Shown one piece after another: positions 17,118-25,826 of a stretch of DNA of 43,404 nt. The position numbers and the translations under genes were made by a program. Origin of the DNA: RFTU01 sp032122355. Its GTDB lineage: Bacteria; Pseudomonadota; Gammaproteobacteria; Burkholderiales; Burkholderiaceae_C. The stretch's first letter is position 1; each line of letters begins with the position of its first letter. The notes under the pieces are model-generated. The model saw only the letters and a list, made by a program, of their open reading frames with translations. It ran no database searches and had not been told where the DNA came from. Where the stretch lies: the NCBI GenBank assembly GCA_032122355.1, contig JAUMCS010000039.1, positions 1 through 43,404 of the forward strand, read 5' to 3'.

Positions 17118-17490
17118 AGTCAACATCCTTGGACAAAGTTACGTTTTAACCTGCCCTGATGGGGGTCAAGATGACCTGTTAAAAGCTGTTTCGTTGGTGG
17201 ACTCAGAAATGAGTGCAATTCGTGATGCCGGTCGAGTCAAGGCACGTGAAAAAATTGCGGTTTTGGCAGCACTTAATTTGGCCTTTCAGTTGGTTGAGGC
17301 GCGATCAAACACCAATACATCCCAAGCTGTCGTGCACACGCAGGATTCCTTCAGTCAGCAACCTAGTGGTTCCGGTAATTTTGTTTCATCCATGGATGGC
17401 AATTCCTTGAATTTCAATGGCGTGGATGTTGGGGGTCTGATTGAGCGTATTGACTCTACGTTGGCCCCACAGCAAACACAATTTTTTTAA
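17104..17490 (+). CDS. zapA: Cell division protein ZapA
   Basis: ZapA binds FtsZ and promotes bundling of the Z-ring. The N-terminal globular part is typical (KPIEVNILGQSYVLTCPDG, then LLKAVSLVDSEMSAIRDAG). The following helix, KAREKIAVLAALNLAFQLVEA, is the tetramer-forming coiled coil. The 128-residue length is a little above the usual ~105 because of a low-complexity tail rich in Ser, Asn and Gln. It overlaps the preceding coiled-coil gene and is followed directly by 6S RNA, as in many proteobacteria. Confidence 0.92.
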   Translation: MKPIEVNILGQSYVLTCPDGGQDDLLKAVSLVDSEMSAIRDAGRVKAREKIAVLAALNLAFQLVEARSNTNTSQAVVHTQDSFSQQPSGSGNFVSSMDGNSLNFNGVDVGGLIERIDSTLAPQQTQFF

Positions 17491-17525
17491 GAGGTTGATG
17501 TAATTCGGAATCGAGGATAAACTGT

Positions 17526-17706
17526 GCAGGTTCAGTGGGATCATGTGAGTTTTATATTTCCTTGAACCGATGCTCTTTGAGCTTGGGTTTGGAATATTCA
17601 AAACGGGCGTGATCGTCTCGCGTCAGATGAACCCGAAGTTTTGCTGACCTCACCCACCTGTACCCTTGGGTTCAGGAATGCGGCTCACAGTTCTTGCTGA
17701 ACACCT
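17526..17706 (+). ncRNA. ssrS: 6S RNA
   Basis: 6S RNA binds sigma-70 RNA polymerase by mimicking an open promoter. The position, directly after zapA, is the standard one. The closing stem is GTTCAG (17530-17535) with CTGAAC (17697-17702), then TGTGAG (17544-17549) with CTCACA (17684-17689). A further stem is TTGAACC (17562-17568) with GGTTCAG (17669-17675). These enclose about 100 bases containing the expected central region with GCGTCAGATGAACCCG, which resembles other betaproteobacterial 6S RNAs. End coordinates are estimates from the pairing; processing sites cannot be seen. No ORF in the region is convincing. Confidence 0.85.
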
Positions 17707-17727
17707 CCCCCTTTTATTGAAAACCCC

Positions 17728-18546
17728 ATGCCTGATATTTATTTGGTTGTTGAACTCATTGCACTCGGGGGGGTGGCAGGTTTCATGGCAGGACTACTCG
17801 GTGTAGGCGGGGGAACGCTCATCGTTCCATTCTTGCTTTGGGTTTTGACACAGCGTGGGGTTGGCAACTCAGAAGCATTCAAAATTGCCATTGCCACTTC
17901 GATGGCTTGCATCGTTTTTACCTCGCTTTCAAGCTTAAGAGCTCACCATCGTAAAGGTGCTGTGCGATGGGATATCGTGCAAAGTATGGCCCCAGGTGTG
18001 ATTGCGGGAGGGCTTGCGACGGGGGCTGGGCTATTTGCATTATTCAAAGGGCAATGGTTGGGTTTTATTTTTTCCGCCTTTATTGCTTTTTCAGCAACCC
18101 AGATGTTGTTGAATCGACAACCTAAACCCACTCGCCAGTTACCTGCGCTTTACGCGCGAACCATGGTCGGTGCAGTTATCGGTGTGGTGTCGGGTTTGGT
18201 GGGTGCCGGAGGTGCATTTTTAGCATCGCCTTTTTTGATCTGGTGTAATGTATCTATGCACACCACTGTGGCTACTACCGCTGCACTTGGGTTTCCAATA
18301 GCTTTGGCTAATACCCTAGGTTATATCATTTCGGGATGGGGTCAGCCAGCGCCATTAAATGGTGTTTGGGGCTATTTATACTGGCCTGGATTACTTTGCA
18401 TTTCAGTCACCAGTGTTTTGGTTGCTCCGCTGGGGGCTAAAGTGGCTCATCAGCTCAGTACACGGCAACTCAAGCGTTGCTTTGCTTTGGTTTTGTATGT
18501 GCTTTGTGCATATGTGCTCTGGCGCTCTTGGAAGGCGTCTATTTAA
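17728..18546 (+). CDS. TSUP family membrane transporter (TauE/SafE-type sulfite/organic anion exporter)
   Basis: This 272-residue protein has about eight membrane helices. The two TSUP half-repeats are marked by glycine-rich motifs: GFMAGLLGVGGGTLIVPFLL near the N-terminus and GVVSGLVGAGGAFLASPFL in the middle. The family exports sulfite, sulfoacetate or other small organic anions; the substrate cannot be read from sequence. It lies just after 6S RNA with no clear Shine-Dalgarno, and 100 bases upstream of the tctBA genes, with which it may share a carboxylate or sulfonate context. Confidence 0.88.
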   Translation: MPDIYLVVELIALGGVAGFMAGLLGVGGGTLIVPFLLWVLTQRGVGNSEAFKIAIATSMACIVFTSLSSLRAHHRKGAVRWDIVQSMAPGVIAGGLATGAGLFALFKGQWLGFIFSAFIAFSATQMLLNRQPKPTRQLPALYARTMVGAVIGVVSGLVGAGGAFLASPFLIWCNVSMHTTVATTAALGFPIALANTLGYIISGWGQPAPLNGVWGYLYWPGLLCISVTSVLVAPLGAKVAHQLSTRQLKRCFALVLYVLCAYVLWRSWKASI

Positions 18547-18646
18547 TTGCTTGCAACATGGGGGTTGCAATATGCGTGTTTTCCACACATTTCATTTGTT
18601 ACGAATTTATAAAATGAAGTGTTAAATTAACATTTGAAGGAATCAC

Positions 18647-19114
18647 ATGAAAATCAAAAGTCAAAAAGACTTATGGTCTGGCGTGATGTTTCTGGCTATT
18701 GGTGTGGGCTTTGCTTGGGGCGCTACAGAATATAGTTTTGGAACATCTGCACGGCCAGGGCCTGCTTATTTTCCATTTGGCCTCGGTATCATTTTAGCTT
18801 TGCTGGGGGTGGCCACCATATTGGAATCCTTGGCTTCTAAAGCACAGGACGGTGATTTAATAGGGCACATCGCTTGGCGCCCATTGCTGATTATTTTGGG
18901 TGCAGTGGTGGGTTTTGGTTTTTTGTTGCCTCGCGCCGGTTTAGTTATCACACTTCCTTTCTTGATTGTGCTTTCCAGTTGGGCCAGTGATGAATTTCGC
19001 CTCACTACGGCGTTGATTAGCTCGGTTGTCCTGACAGTGGCTTCTTGGCTTATTTTTGTGAAGGGGCTGGGTTTAACCATTCCCATGTGGCCAGCTTTGG
19101 CGTTCTTTGCTTGA
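18647..19114 (+). CDS. tctB: Tripartite tricarboxylate transporter small membrane subunit TctB
   Basis: TctB is the small four-helix subunit of TTT carriers that import tricarboxylates or other carboxylates with a periplasmic binding protein. This 155-residue protein shows the typical start (KDLWSGVMFLAIGVGFAWGA, then FGTSARPGPAYFPFGLG) and hydrophobic helices to the end. AAGGA lies before the ATG. It is followed after 10 bases by tctA. The 100-base upstream spacer holds an inverted repeat, TTGCAAC (18551-18557) and GTTGCAA (18564-18570), a possible regulatory site. Confidence 0.92.
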   Translation: MKIKSQKDLWSGVMFLAIGVGFAWGATEYSFGTSARPGPAYFPFGLGIILALLGVATILESLASKAQDGDLIGHIAWRPLLIILGAVVGFGFLLPRAGLVITLPFLIVLSSWASDEFRLTTALISSVVLTVASWLIFVKGLGLTIPMWPALAFFA

Positions 19115-19124
19115 AGGAGCTAAC

Positions 19125-20636
19125 ATGGAATTACTATCTAATCTTGCGCTAGGTTTTCATACGGCAATGACATTTCAAAATTTGCTGTATGCGTTTTTCG
19201 GCGCTATCTTGGGAACGCTCATTGGGGTATTGCCTGGCTTGGGGCCCATCGCCACCATCGCCATGTTATTGCCTAGTATCTACTCATTGGATGCCACACC
19301 TGCCCTGATCATGCTGGCCGGAATTTACTATGGCGCTCAGTACGGTGGTTCAACCACTGCCATTCTGATTAATGTGCCTGGTGAGTCATCTTCTGTGGTT
19401 ACTGCAATCGATGGTTATCAAATGGCTAGGCGTGGTCGTGCAGGTGCTGCACTGGCTGCTTCAGGTTTAGGCTCATTTTTTGCGGGCTGCGTTGGCACTA
19501 TTGTCATTGCTGCTTTTGCTCCCCCACTTACCGAATTGGCCTTCAAATTTGGCCCTGCTGAATATTTCAGCTTGATGGTGTTGGGTTTGATCGGTGCGGT
19601 TGTATTGGCCTCAGGTTCATTGATTAAAGCCATTGCCATGATTATTCTGGGTTTACTCCTGGGGCAGGTTAACACCGATGTGATCGCTGGTGTACCGCGT
19701 TTCAGCTTTGACATACCTGAACTCACTGATGGTATCGGCTTTGTATGCATTGCGATGGGCGTTTTTGGTTTTGGCGAAATTATTGCCAACTTGGGTATGC
19801 CTGCCGAGCATCGTGAAGTATTTACAAAAGATGTTAAGGGATTATTACCCACCAAACAAGATGTGAAAGATGCTTTCCCTGCTGTGTTGCGTGGTACTAC
19901 ATTAGGTTCACTATTGGGTGTTTTACCCGGCGGTGGGGCGCTTTTGGCTTCTTTTGCTGCCTACACTGTCGAAAAGAAAATGCCCATGAAGCCGCACGAA
20001 GAGGCCTTTGGCAAGGGCAACATCCGTGGTGTTGCGGGGCCAGAGTCTGCTAACAATGCCGGTGCCCAAACATCTTTTATACCGATGTTGACGCTAGGAA
20101 TACCACCTAATGCTGTGATGGCACTGATGGTGGGCGCAATGACGGTAAAGGGTATTCAGCCCGGTCCGCAAGTGATGACAAGCAATCCTGAGTTATTTTG
20201 GGGCTTGATTGCTTCTATGTGGATTGGTAACCTGATGTTGGTGATCCTGAATCTACCCTTAATTGGTATTTGGATTCGCTTACTGACCGTACCTTACAAA
20301 ATGCTTTTCCCTGCCATATTGTCGTTCTGTTGTATTGGCTTGTACACATTGAACAACAACAACTTTGATGTTTACGTTGCTGCCGGTTTTGGCTTGCTGG
20401 GATATGTGTTTTACAAATTGAAATGCGAGGCAGCGCCATTACTCTTGGGCTTCATTTTGGGGCCTATGATGGAAGAAAACCTACGCCGCGCGTTGCTGCT
20501 TTCGCGCGGGGATTGGATGACATTTGCCACACGTCCCTTATCAGCGGGATTGTTGCTGGCCTCGTTGATCTTGATTGTGATCGTGTGTTTGCCATCCATT
20601 AAAAATAAACGAGAAGAGGCCTTCCAAGAAGACTAA
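19125..20636 (+). CDS. tctA: Tripartite tricarboxylate transporter large membrane subunit TctA
   Basis: TctA is the large (10-12 helix) permease subunit of TTT carriers. The hallmark IGVLPGLGPIATIAMLLP is near residue 35-50, with YGGSTTAILINVPGE following. The second half carries LGVLPGGGALLASFAAY and GPESANNAGAQTSFIPMLTLG. It has 503 residues from the ATG at 19125, which is preceded by GGAG; the upstream TTG at 19107 overlaps tctB and is unlikely. No tctC binding-protein gene follows, so the partner is encoded elsewhere. A terminator follows at 20663-20708. Confidence 0.95.
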   Translation: MELLSNLALGFHTAMTFQNLLYAFFGAILGTLIGVLPGLGPIATIAMLLPSIYSLDATPALIMLAGIYYGAQYGGSTTAILINVPGESSSVVTAIDGYQMARRGRAGAALAASGLGSFFAGCVGTIVIAAFAPPLTELAFKFGPAEYFSLMVLGLIGAVVLASGSLIKAIAMIILGLLLGQVNTDVIAGVPRFSFDIPELTDGIGFVCIAMGVFGFGEIIANLGMPAEHREVFTKDVKGLLPTKQDVKDAFPAVLRGTTLGSLLGVLPGGGALLASFAAYTVEKKMPMKPHEEAFGKGNIRGVAGPESANNAGAQTSFIPMLTLGIPPNAVMALMVGAMTVKGIQPGPQVMTSNPELFWGLIASMWIGNLMLVILNLPLIGIWIRLLTVPYKMLFPAILSFCCIGLYTLNNNNFDVYVAAGFGLLGYVFYKLKCEAAPLLLGFILGPMMEENLRRALLLSRGDWMTFATRPLSAGLLLASLILIVIVCLPSIKNKREEAFQED

Positions 20637-20662
20637 CGCCATTTTAGGCTTTTGTAACCGTG

Positions 20663-20708
20663 GGCAGTTTTGAACAGTCTTGAGCTGTTTGAAATTGCCT
20701 GTTTTTTT
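20663..20708 (+). terminator. Rho-independent terminator after tctA
   Basis: A 15-bp imperfect stem, GGCAGTTTTGAACAG with CTGTTTGAAATTGCC, has a 7-base loop and is followed by TG and seven T. It ends the tctBA transcript 27 bases past the stop codon. Confidence 0.88.
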
Positions 20709-20806
20709 ATGCATCTAGAGAAAATGCACAGCAATTTCAGTTAAGCTCATTCATAAGCAATGCTGATGCTTTCTTAAAAACCGTTGTAAGGTAGGGTGGT
20801 TTAAAA

Positions 20807-21514
20807 ATGAACAAGTTGTACCCCAGTGCGCAGGCTGCACTCAGTGGTGTGGTTCAAGATGGGCAATTGCTCGCTGTGGGCGGGTTTGGCCTTTGTGGTA
20901 TTCCCGAGGCCCTCATAGCTGCCTTACGCGATTCAGGTGTGAAAAATCTCACGGTGATTTCTAATAATGCCGGAGTGGATGATTTTGGTTTGGGCTTGCT
21001 ATTGCATACTCGGCAAATCAAAAAGATGATTTCATCGTATGTGGGTGAAAATAAAGAATTTGAGCGGCAGTACCTATCCGGGGAGCTTGAACTGGAATTT
21101 ACGCCTCAAGGTACATTAGCAGAAAAATTGCGGGCAGGTGGTGCGGGTATACCGGCCTTTTTTACAAAAACCGGTGTGGGTACCTTGGTGGCAGAAGGTA
21201 AAGAAACCCGCGAATTTAACGGCCAAACCTATTTGATGGAACAGGCCTTGGTCCCTGATGTTGCGCTTGTGAAAGCATGGAAAGCAGACCGTAGTGGTAA
21301 TCTGATTTTTAGGCGCACAGCACGCAATTTTAACCCGGCTGCCGCTATGGCTGGTAAATTGACTATTGCAGAAGTGGAGTCGGTGGTTGAAAACGGCGAA
21401 CTAGACCCTGATGCAGTGCATTTGGCAGGCATTTACGTACACCGAATCATACTGAATGCACATCCCGAAAAACGGATTGAAAACCGTACGATTACTGAAC
21501 GAGTTGGTATTTGA
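20807..21514 (+). CDS. scoA: 3-oxoacid CoA-transferase subunit A
   Basis: The alpha subunit of a family I CoA transferase moves CoA between succinyl-CoA and a 3-oxoacid such as acetoacetate. It shows VGGFGLCGIPEALIAAL (CoA-binding glycine loop), VISNNAGVDDFGLG, then MISSYVGENKEFERQYLSGE and VELTPQGTLAE-like LEFTPQGTLAEKLRAGGAG. The 235-residue length is normal. The stop at 21514 precedes scoB by 20 bases. The true substrate could be acetoacetate or 3-oxoadipate; the two families look alike, and no beta-ketoadipate genes are nearby. Confidence 0.93.
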   Translation: MNKLYPSAQAALSGVVQDGQLLAVGGFGLCGIPEALIAALRDSGVKNLTVISNNAGVDDFGLGLLLHTRQIKKMISSYVGENKEFERQYLSGELELEFTPQGTLAEKLRAGGAGIPAFFTKTGVGTLVAEGKETREFNGQTYLMEQALVPDVALVKAWKADRSGNLIFRRTARNFNPAAAMAGKLTIAEVESVVENGELDPDAVHLAGIYVHRIILNAHPEKRIENRTITERVGI

Positions 21515-21534
21515 AATTGAGGAGTTATTCAACT

Positions 21535-22176
21535 ATGCCTTGGACACACGATCAAATGGCCGCTCGTGCCGCTGAAGAGTTGGAAGATGGTTTTTATGTG
21601 AATTTAGGTATTGGCTTGCCTACTTTGGTCGCTAATCATGTGCCTGTGACGAAAGAAGTATGGTTACAAAGTGAGAATGGTATGTTGGGAATTGGCCCTT
21701 TTCCTACCGAGGAAGAGGTTGATCCTGACCTCATTAATGCGGGCAAGCAAACCGTAACAACCATAAATGGCAGTAGTATTTTTGGTAGCCATGACAGTTT
21801 TGCTATGATCAGAGCTGGAAAGATTAACCTATCTATTTTAGGAGCCATGCAGGTCACTGACAAGGGTGATCTGGCCAACTGGATGATACCGGGCAAAATG
21901 GTGAAGGGCATGGGCGGTGCCATGGATTTGGTGGCCGGTGTCAAGCGGGTGATTGTACTAATGGAACACATTGCTCGGAAAAGAGATGGTACAACCGATC
22001 TCAAAATATTGCCGCGGTGCACATTGCCCTTAACCGGTCTGGGTGTAGTGAACCGCATCATTACTGATTTGGCGGTGATGGATGTCACCCCGCAGGGGCT
22101 GAAGGTTATTGAGCTCGCACCGAGTGTGACCCCTGGTGAATTACAAGAAAAGACAGGGGTCAAGTTGATTTTCTGA
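21535..22176 (+). CDS. scoB: 3-oxoacid CoA-transferase subunit B
   Basis: The beta subunit carries the catalytic glutamate, E47 in SENGMLGIGP, which forms the glutamyl-CoA intermediate. Other conserved parts are YVNLGIGLPTLVANHVP, then MVKGMGGAMDLVAGVKRVIV and MEHIARKRDG. It has 213 residues. The ATG at 21535 is used because GAGGAG at 21519-21524 lies 10 bases upstream and homologues start just before TxDQMAARAAxEL; a TTG at 21511 would overlap scoA. The gene ends 10 bases from the convergent pyrD. Confidence 0.95.
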   Translation: MPWTHDQMAARAAEELEDGFYVNLGIGLPTLVANHVPVTKEVWLQSENGMLGIGPFPTEEEVDPDLINAGKQTVTTINGSSIFGSHDSFAMIRAGKINLSILGAMQVTDKGDLANWMIPGKMVKGMGGAMDLVAGVKRVIVLMEHIARKRDGTTDLKILPRCTLPLTGLGVVNRIITDLAVMDVTPQGLKVIELAPSVTPGELQEKTGVKLIF

Positions 22177-22186
22177 TTTTTTGTAT

Positions 22187-23226
22187 TTAAAAATTCTTCG
22201 AGGTGCGAATGGCTTTTGCACATTGAGGAATTAATGCTGGTCCGTGGTAAATCAGCCCTGTATAAATTTGAACTAAATCAGCCCCGGCCTCGATTTTACT
22301 GATTGCATCGTTTGCGCTCATCACTCCGCCTACGCCTATGATCGGGAAATTTGGGCCTAAAGCCGAACGTAATTGCGATATGACTCGATTGCTAGCTTGA
22401 AGCACAGGGCTACCGGATAAACCACCGGTTTCTTGAGCATGAGGCAGCCCGTTGATTTGCTCCCTAGAAACCGTGGTATTGGTGGCAATGACGCCATCAA
22501 TACGGTGGGCTAATAGTAAATTTGCCATACGACTGATTTGATCAGCACTTAAGTCTGGAGCAATTTTAAGAAACAGAGGTACGTTTCTGTTCAATTCAGT
22601 ACTCAATTGAGATTTGCGCTCCATCAGAGTACCCAAGAGCGTAGCAAGAGCCTGATCTTCTTGTAGCTGACGCAGATTTTGAGTATTGGGGCTTGATATG
22701 TTAACCGTGATGTAGTCGGCATAGGGAAATACACCGTTGAGGCCCAACAGGTAATCATCAGCGGCTCGTTCGATCGGAGTTTGGGCATTTTTGCCAATAT
22801 TCAGGCCAAGCACACCTCCGGATTGCTGAAACCCCTTTGCTTTTTTGACATTATTCAGGAATGTATTTAGGCCATCGTTGTTAAAGCCTAAACGATTGAT
22901 CAAGGCTTGTTGAGCAGGGATGCGGAACATTCGGGGTTTAGGGTTTCCGGCTTGAGCCAGAGGGGTCACTGTGCCGACCTCAATAAATCCGAATCCCATG
23001 GCGCCAAGACCATCGATGCATCGGCCGTTTTTATCTAAGCCTGCAGCCAAACCGATGCGATTAGGAAAACGAATACCTGCCAATTCAATCGGATCTGATA
23101 TACGCTCTTGCGCCCAAGTGCATTGAGCAGGAGTGTTTTGCAACTTGCTGATGGTGCTCAGTGTCAGGTCATGGGCTGTTTCAGGGTCAAGACCAAATAG
23201 AAACGGCCGAGCAAAGGAGTAGGGAA
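22187..23226 (-). CDS. pyrD: Dihydroorotate dehydrogenase (quinone), class 2 PyrD; N-terminus cut by gap
   Basis: PyrD oxidises dihydroorotate to orotate and passes electrons to quinone at the inner membrane. The first start-like codon (TTG at 23143) is not the real start: 27 codons upstream read YSFARPFLFGLDPETAHDLTL, the typical class 2 membrane helix pair, up to the N run. Only a few N-terminal residues are missing. FMN and active-site segments are visible: GLAAGLDKNG, NRLGFNNDGL, VNISSPNTQNLR (catalytic Ser), LKIAPDL, ATNTTVSRE, IIGVGGVMSANDA and QIYTGLIYHGP. It is convergent with scoB. Confidence 0.95.
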
Positions 23227-23236
23227 NNNNNNNNNN
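23227..23236. other. Assembly gap (10 N) at the 5' end of pyrD
   Basis: This run of ten N removes the start codon of pyrD and part of the spacer between pyrD and rpiA. The two genes are divergent, so any shared promoter region is affected. Confidence 0.95.
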
Positions 23237-23298
23237 TTAAAGCCATAATGGTGATATTGTTACAGCATTTTTGCTGGGTGTAAAACAAAGTGGGTGAT

Positions 23299-23961
23299 AT
23301 GACACAAGATGAAATGAAGTTACAGGTGGGTCTTGCGGCCCTGGATTATGTGGTTCCTGGTGAAATCGTGGGTGTGGGTACTGGCTCGACAGTGAATAAA
23401 TTCATTGATGCGCTTGTTCAAATCAAACATCTTATACCGGGAGCGGTTTCTAGCTCTGAGCAAAGTACTCAGCGACTCTTGTCTCATGGTATAGCGGTTT
23501 TTGATGCGCAATCAGTACAACGAATTGCTGTTTACATTGATGGCGCGGATGAAATCGATCACCGGGGATTTATGATTAAGGGGGGTGGGGCTGCCCTGAC
23601 CAGAGAAAAAATTGTGGCTGATTTGGCAGATAAATTTGTATGTATTGTCGATGAATCTAAATATGTGGAAACATTAGGCCATTTTCCATTGCCTGTTGAA
23701 GTGATTTCCATGGCTAGCTCACAAATTGTTAGAAGGTTTAGCCAATGGGGTGGCGTGGCAAACCTCAGACAGGGCATAGTGACGGATAACGGCCATCCCA
23801 TTTTGGATGTGAAGGGATTGTCAATTAACGACCCACTGGCGATGGAGCTTGAAATTAATCAGTGGCCTGGTGTGGTATCGGTGGGAATTTTTGCTCGGCA
23901 CAAAGCTGACAAGTGTTTGATAGGCACTGCCGCAGGTGTGCGCACACTCCAATTTGTTTAA
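23299..23961 (+). CDS. rpiA: Ribose-5-phosphate isomerase A
   Basis: RpiA interconverts ribose 5-phosphate and ribulose 5-phosphate in the pentose phosphate pathway. Motifs: GVGTGSTVNKFIDAL (phosphate loop), SSEQST, YIDGADEID (catalytic Asp pair), KGGGAALTREKIVA, and C-terminal GTAAGVRTL. It has 220 residues from the ATG at 23299; a GTG at 23290 would add three. Its stop codon region overlaps the convergent tpsB stop by 4 bases, so neither gene has a terminator of its own between them. Confidence 0.96.
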   Translation: MTQDEMKLQVGLAALDYVVPGEIVGVGTGSTVNKFIDALVQIKHLIPGAVSSSEQSTQRLLSHGIAVFDAQSVQRIAVYIDGADEIDHRGFMIKGGGAALTREKIVADLADKFVCIVDESKYVETLGHFPLPVEVISMASSQIVRRFSQWGGVANLRQGIVTDNGHPILDVKGLSINDPLAMELEINQWPGVVSVGIFARHKADKCLIGTAAGVRTLQFV

Positions 23962-25826
23962 AACTTATAGTTCAGAGTTAGCCACAGTCGGTTCATCTTT
24001 AATGTGCCATCTGAATCGAGTCCATTTTTTTCGGGATTGTTTTGGATGGCAAATGGATTGGGTTTGGCTCGTCTAGCCAAAGTTAGGTTGATGTTCAGGT
24101 CGTTGATGGGGTTGTAATTGATGTTAAAACCATAACCACTCATAGAGCCCGTATTCAGTTCATTATCGTACAGAGGCAGTTTTTGGCCTTGGGGCCCCCG
24201 ACGAATGATGTATTTGTGTACCCAGCCCCAGTCATAAAAAACAGAAATTTGCAGGTCATCGTTGATGATTTTGGTAAGTTCGTTTTTGATAGTAAAACCT
24301 CGACTGCCAGCCCCTTCACTGCCAGGAAAGGCACGTATTGAATTGGCGCCACCTAAAGTGAATTTTTCACTGGACTCTAGGTTTTTGTTCGCTTGCTGTG
24401 CTTGGAGGGTAGAGGTTAATGACCAGGAATTTTTAAATGATTGTTGACGCGCGACGGAAAAAACGGTTTTCCAGAAACGACCAGCTGCACCATCTTGATT
24501 GGATGTTTCAATGGTGGATTGATTTCCGATGTACTTTGATACACCTCGATTGACTTTTAGGCTAAATTGGTTGACGCCACCCATGAGAAATGAGTCAAAG
24601 TAGTTGCCGTTAATACCCAAGGTGTAAACTTCACCCGTGGTGATTTTGGTGTCAGTATCATAGATGTTTCTATCTTTATCAGCCGCTTCACGCTGCAAAT
24701 AGCCTGCCGAAACCGAGAGATTGGCAGATAAAGAGCGATAAAGTGGCTGACTGACTTCGGTACTGAATGATTTTGACTGGCCGGAAGGTGGTTCAAGCGT
24801 ACCCAAATCGACTGCTTTGGATAAAATTTCATATTGCATATGAGTGGCATTAATATCCCAAATGGTTCCGCTCCATGAGTTTCCGATGGTGATGGGGGTT
24901 GTGTAGCCCAGACGAAAAAATGTGCTGTTTTCATTCTTTGATGTGGATAATGCGATCAATTCACCTCGGTGAAAAGGTGAACTCCAGGATAGCTGAGTCG
25001 ATAAGCGTGAAAGTCCGGTGTTGCTGCTACCTGTGTTATCTACCAGCGCAATACCGCGGAACAAGGGTTTTTTACTTAATCGAAGAATCAGATCTGTGGT
25101 TCCTATTTCATCACCCGCTTTGATAGACGGAATAGGGATGATTCCATTTAAATCACTTATTAATAAGGCGATGCGTTCGAAGTCATTTAAATCAAGGGGT
25201 GAATCTGGGGGGTTATTTTGGGCGATGGCTCCCTGGATACGTTGAAAAAGCGAGTCAGATATTTCTAGGTCTGCGTCTGGAACGATGAAGAATTTACCTA
25301 CCTTTGCTTCAATTATGTCAATAATGAGGGTGCCATCCGTTAAATCTTGCTCAGGGAGTATGGTTTCGACGACATAACCTTGCTTACGATAGGCCGCGAT
25401 CACTTTGGCCTTGATACTTTCTAGGTCCTCGATGTCAAGTTCTTGGTTAAGAAACTCAGAACAGGCATTTTGAAGTGAAACTGTGTCGAGGAGCTTGGCA
25501 TTTTTGAAAATAATTTCCTTCAAGGTGAATCGAACGGTTTCATCTTGAGAAGGTGTTGTTGGAGTGGTTGGTATATCTACCAACGGGGAGGAGGGCCGAG
25601 GGATGATAATACGCTTGGTCGAAGGGAGCTGGGACTCAATTTGTTTGTTTAACGTCCCTGCATCTGTCGAAGAAGTGGTTTTAGGAGTAGAGCTTAGCCC
25701 AGTGGTGGCAGAATGTGCTTTTGTTGAGAGGTTTAGAAAAGAAAAGGCAAGTAAAAAGACAGTGCGTATAAGATTCTTGCTGAGATCTTTTTTGGTTGGT
25801 TTATTCCAATCAAAGAAATGAATCAT
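23958..25826 (-). CDS. Two-partner secretion outer-membrane transporter (TpsB, ShlB/FhaC family)
   Basis: TpsB proteins are Omp85-type 16-strand barrels that export one TpsA protein. This 622-residue protein has a signal peptide (hydrophobic core about 19-34, cleavage near AHSA at 37-40), then a Thr/Pro/Ser-rich linker (41-95). A POTRA domain follows (about 98-176; KVIAAYRKQGYVVETILPEQDLTDG), with a second POTRA-like region to about 252, then the barrel to a C-terminal Phe. The L6 signature appears as FTLGGANSIRAFPGSEGAGSRG across 489-510, with IRAF in place of the usual VRGY. No TpsA gene is in view. The start overlaps the AraC gene stop (ATGA). The gene looks AT-richer than its neighbours, a possible sign of transfer. 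Confidence 0.9.
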   Translation of the reverse strand: MIHFFDWNKPTKKDLSKNLIRTVFLLAFSFLNLSTKAHSATTGLSSTPKTTSSTDAGTLNKQIESQLPSTKRIIIPRPSSPLVDIPTTPTTPSQDETVRFTLKEIIFKNAKLLDTVSLQNACSEFLNQELDIEDLESIKAKVIAAYRKQGYVVETILPEQDLTDGTLIIDIIEAKVGKFFIVPDADLEISDSLFQRIQGAIAQNNPPDSPLDLNDFERIALLISDLNGIIPIPSIKAGDEIGTTDLILRLSKKPLFRGIALVDNTGSSNTGLSRLSTQLSWSSPFHRGELIALSTSKNENSTFFRLGYTTPITIGNSWSGTIWDINATHMQYEILSKAVDLGTLEPPSGQSKSFSTEVSQPLYRSLSANLSVSAGYLQREAADKDRNIYDTDTKITTGEVYTLGINGNYFDSFLMGGVNQFSLKVNRGVSKYIGNQSTIETSNQDGAAGRFWKTVFSVARQQSFKNSWSLTSTLQAQQANKNLESSEKFTLGGANSIRAFPGSEGAGSRGFTIKNELTKIINDDLQISVFYDWGWVHKYIIRRGPQGQKLPLYDNELNTGSMSGYGFNINYNPINDLNINLTLARRAKPNPFAIQNNPEKNGLDSDGTLKMNRLWLTLNYKF

